Under the pieces are notes generated by a model. The model did not search any database and was not told the origin of the DNA. It was given only the letters and a program-made list of their open reading frames with translations. From NCBI GenBank assembly GCA_937877125.1, contig CALEFQ010000025.1, positions 1 through 24,145 of the forward strand: a stretch of DNA of 24,145 nucleotides. The letters are read 5' to 3'. This document shows, in pieces, positions 22,294 to 24,145 of this stretch (the stretch's first letter is position 1; each line of letters begins with the position of its first letter). The stretch comes from an uncultured bacterium (GTDB taxonomy: Bacteria > Patescibacteriota > CALEFQ01). The position numbers were made by a program, and so were the translations under genes.

Positions 22294-22324
22294 AAAAACA
22301 GCCGACACGTCCGGGCTGTTTTTT
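22294..22324. terminator. Bidirectional Rho-independent terminator
   Basis: AAAAACAGCC (22294-22303) pairs with GGCTGTTTTT (22314-22323), with a 10-base loop. It has T runs on both strands and lies between the convergent hypA and lipoprotein genes; the last bases overlap the lipoprotein stop region. Confidence 0.85.
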
Positions 22325-22739
22325 ATTCGACAACGAAGCTGGTTTGAAGTTTTTGGTCGGTCCCGACAATTTCAATCGTGACCGTATAGGTGCCGCTGCG
22401 CCAGCCCTCGCGAGGGCGCTGGATATTGAAAGCGGCAAAGCGGGTGCCGCTGGCGTCAATCTCGGTTGCCTCTCCCAAGGGGTGCTCGGCCCAGTTCCAG
22501 GTAGTGCGCAGTTTTGTGCCGTCAGTGGCGTTTCGGACCAGGACCGAGGCGAATATCGCTTCCGTGTTGGGAGTGAAAATTTCCGCCGGACTGGTGACTT
22601 CTTTAGTTTTTTCATCAACTGCGGTGCCGGTTTTTAAATCATCGAGCTGCGGCTGGTAGAGCTGGCAGCCAGTGCTAAGCGCCAGTAAAAAAATCGCGAT
22701 AATCGCGAAAATAAAATTTGATCGTGAGAATATTTTCAT
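22323..22739 (-). CDS. Small lipoprotein with beta-sandwich-like C-terminus
   Basis: 138 residues. Signal peptide II with lipobox ALSTGC (lipidated Cys at 25). After a short charged linker, residues about 55-138 look like a single beta-sandwich, with alternating hydrophobic residues and a closing WRSGTYTVTIEIVG block common in Ig-like or carbohydrate-binding folds. Function unknown. It overlaps the rhodanese gene by 4 bases (ATGA), so translation is coupled to it. Confidence 0.7.
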   Translation of the reverse strand: MKIFSRSNFIFAIIAIFLLALSTGCQLYQPQLDDLKTGTAVDEKTKEVTSPAEIFTPNTEAIFASVLVRNATDGTKLRTTWNWAEHPLGEATEIDASGTRFAAFNIQRPREGWRSGTYTVTIEIVGTDQKLQTSFVVE

Positions 22740-23590
22740 GGTTTAGCCGAGCTTTCCGTTTGGTAATTGCCGTCAACCCAGGCGGTAAAATTTCCGTACA
22801 GGATGGACAGGTTTTTGGCGCCGTTGGCTAGGAGAGTGCGCGCGGCGTTGTTGACGGTTATTTCGTTTTGCCCGCCGTAGACGATAACCGGCAAGTCCAG
22901 ATTGATGTCGCCGGTGCGAGCCAATAATTCCACTTCGGCGAAGCTGACGTTTCGGGCCGTCGGCACGTGCCGGGCGGCGTAATCAGAACTGTTGCGGACG
23001 TCCAGGATGGCGGAGGCGGCGCCGGCTTTGATCTGGCTGTTTAGCTCGGCGGCGGAAATAGTCGGAATCGCAAAGTGCGACATGTCGGAAACCAGCCCAA
23101 TCACGACGGGGAATGCTTCTTGCTTCCACTCTTTCGTGCCGCCGATAAAATTATAGACGCGCTGGAATTCCCAATCGATCAGTTTCTCTCCGGCGGCCTG
23201 GCTGCGTTGGCAGTCGCTGCCGTCGCACATCACTACTATGTCCAAATCGGCGGGGAAATATTTTTTATAGTTTTCCAAATCAGCCAGGGGAATATTGGCC
23301 GCGCCGTTAATATGGCCTTCGGCGTATTCCACCGGCTTGCGGACATCGATCAGTAAAAAGGGCTCCTCCCGATCCAGCTTGGCTTTGAGATCCAGGGCGC
23401 TGATAGTCGGGAGCTTGTATTTACTGGTGGCGGCGGAATCGCTTGATCCCGTCGGGTTCAGATTCTCTTCGTTTTTCGGCCAAAAAAGATAGGCCAGCAT
23501 GGCGACCATAATGGCCGCTAGCAAAACTACCAGGACTATTTTTTCCCGGCGACGGGTGGTTTTGTCTTGATTAGGCAAATTTTCACTCAT
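22736..23590 (-). CDS. Membrane-anchored tandem rhodanese-domain protein
   Basis: 284 residues. One membrane helix (19-37, VLVVLLAAIMVAMLAYLFW) follows a basic N-terminus, so both rhodanese domains should lie outside the cytoplasm. Domain 1 (about 62-160) has IDVRKPVEYAEGHI and an active-site region CDGSDCQRS with C122 and C127. Domain 2 (about 177-275) keeps LDVRNSSDYAARHVP, but its active-site position reads YGGQNEIT with no Cys, so it is probably non-catalytic. Rhodaneses move sulfane sulfur or bind sulfide-related ligands. It overlaps priA by 4 bases upstream and the lipoprotein gene by 4 bases downstream. Confidence 0.85.
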   Translation of the reverse strand: MSENLPNQDKTTRRREKIVLVVLLAAIMVAMLAYLFWPKNEENLNPTGSSDSAATSKYKLPTISALDLKAKLDREEPFLLIDVRKPVEYAEGHINGAANIPLADLENYKKYFPADLDIVVMCDGSDCQRSQAAGEKLIDWEFQRVYNFIGGTKEWKQEAFPVVIGLVSDMSHFAIPTISAAELNSQIKAGAASAILDVRNSSDYAARHVPTARNVSFAEVELLARTGDINLDLPVIVYGGQNEITVNNAARTLLANGAKNLSILYGNFTAWVDGNYQTESSAKP

Positions 23591-24145
23591 GAAATTAAAT
23601 CTACGGGGTCGACGTCGATGACGCCGTCGGAAACGAGGGAGGTGATAATTTTTTTGTCCGCCGGCCCGTTGATTAGGATCAGGGAAACGAAGCGGTCGCG
23701 GGTTTTCGGCACAAAGGCCGGAATCGGACCGAGCACCGAGGCGGCGCGTAGCTGGGATGCTAGATTTTTCGCCAAGTCGCGACCGTGTTTTTGGAGTCGA
23801 TCGGACGAATCATCCGTCAAAACGATTTTTATTTGTTGTTTAAAAGGCGGGTAGCCGAGGAGCCGTCGCTGTTCAATTTCGAGGCGGTAGAATTCGAGGT
23901 AATCATGACGGCTGGCTGCCCGAACAGTCGGATGGTCGGGGTGATAAGTTTGGAGAACTACTTTTCCAGCATCCTGCCCGCGTCCGGCGCGTCCGGCTAC
24001 TTGGGTAAGCAGCTGGAAAGTTCTTTCGTTAGAGCGAAAATCCGGCAATTGAAGCGAAGTGTCTGCCGAAATAATACCAATCAGGGCCACATTTGGCAAG
24101 TCGAAGCCTTTGGCCACCATTTGAGTCCCGATCAGGATATCAGCC
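23587..24145 (-). CDS. priA: Primosomal helicase PriA, C-terminal part (runs off the window)
   Basis: The gene is cut by the window end; only about 186 C-terminal residues are here. The frame is open to the edge (ADILIGTQ ahead of MVAKGFDLPNV). PriA restarts collapsed replication forks. Visible landmarks are GTQMVAKGFDLPNV, ADTSLQLPDFRSNERTFQLL and QVAGRAGRG (helicase motifs V and VI), followed by FYRLEIEQRRLLGYPPF and the C-terminal domain. The zinc-binding and N-terminal parts lie outside. It is coupled to the rhodanese gene through an ATGA overlap, an odd pairing for a replication gene. Confidence 0.93.
   Translation of the reverse strand, partial: ADILIGTQMVAKGFDLPNVALIGIISADTSLQLPDFRSNERTFQLLTQVAGRAGRGQDAGKVVLQTYHPDHPTVRAASRHDYLEFYRLEIEQRRLLGYPPFKQQIKIVLTDDSSDRLQKHGRDLAKNLASQLRAASVLGPIPAFVPKTRDRFVSLILINGPADKKIITSLVSDGVIDVDPVDLIS

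Noticed and set aside
1..24145. CRISPR array, tRNA or rRNA genes
   Set aside because: No regularly spaced direct repeats with unique spacers, no cloverleaf with a GTTCRA T-loop, and no rRNA-like stretch was seen on either strand by eye; a tRNAscan/Infernal run would be decisive.

Overview
Organism. Bacterial, about half G+C, standard code (TGA is used as a stop throughout). Compact genes, little intergenic space, several small secreted or lipoprotein genes with Thr/Pro linkers, many starts without a Shine-Dalgarno (SD) sequence, and a minimal [NiFe] hydrogenase locus together suggest a Patescibacteria/CPR-type genome or another streamlined uncultured lineage. This is inference; the window holds no rRNA or tRNA to settle it.

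Layout. (1) 1-1540: two insertion sequences. The first is an apparently intact IS200-type element whose tnpA SD is buried in a hairpin. The second is a decayed IS481-like transposase read in four frame segments. (2) 1523-4077: a near-consensus promoter at the edge of the IS481 remnant, then methyltransferase, radical SAM/SPASM maturase with a PqqD/RRE-like N-terminus, cupin, a small ORF with a strong SD, and a terminator. This is a possible RiPP-type cassette. (3) 4074-6600: envelope genes. A DUF2927-type lipoprotein and a signal-peptide/TM protein run left; two probably paralogous anchored extracytoplasmic proteins run right from a divergent promoter pair. (4) 6602-7851: a secreted beta-helix protein with its own promoter and SD. 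(5) 7905-8048: a dense set of hairpins between convergent genes. (6) 14579 to 8124, minus strand: seven tightly packed A+T-rich genes (nucleoside-deoxyribosyltransferase-like, DegT aminotransferase, methyltransferase, GT4, APH-type kinase, a stand-alone class I aminoacyl-tRNA-synthetase-like protein, GT-B-like protein). An ABC-F gene lies just upstream on the same strand. (7) 16404-17609: a 65-residue beta-carbonic-anhydrase-like ORF with a very strong terminator, then an S66 peptidase. (8) 17643-22278: hydrogenase locus, hypF divergent from small subunit, large subunit and a zinc-domain-less hypA. (9) 22323-24145: priA (partial), a membrane-anchored tandem rhodanese and a lipoprotein, translationally coupled.

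How it fits together. The hydrogenase looks stripped down: the large subunit ends exactly after the DPCxxCxxH motif (so no protease maturation), the small subunit has Asp where the first proximal-cluster Cys is expected, HypA lacks its zinc domain, and no electron-transfer subunits are adjacent. The seven-gene operon is the best candidate for an undescribed system. It has the parts for an aminated, methylated, glycosylated and possibly aminoacylated small molecule or glycan, with a kinase and an ABC-F protein as possible self-protection. Strong SD sites occur at the transposase, the maturase cassette, the beta-helix gene and ABC-F, but not at the hydrogenase or envelope genes, which hints that the former were acquired.
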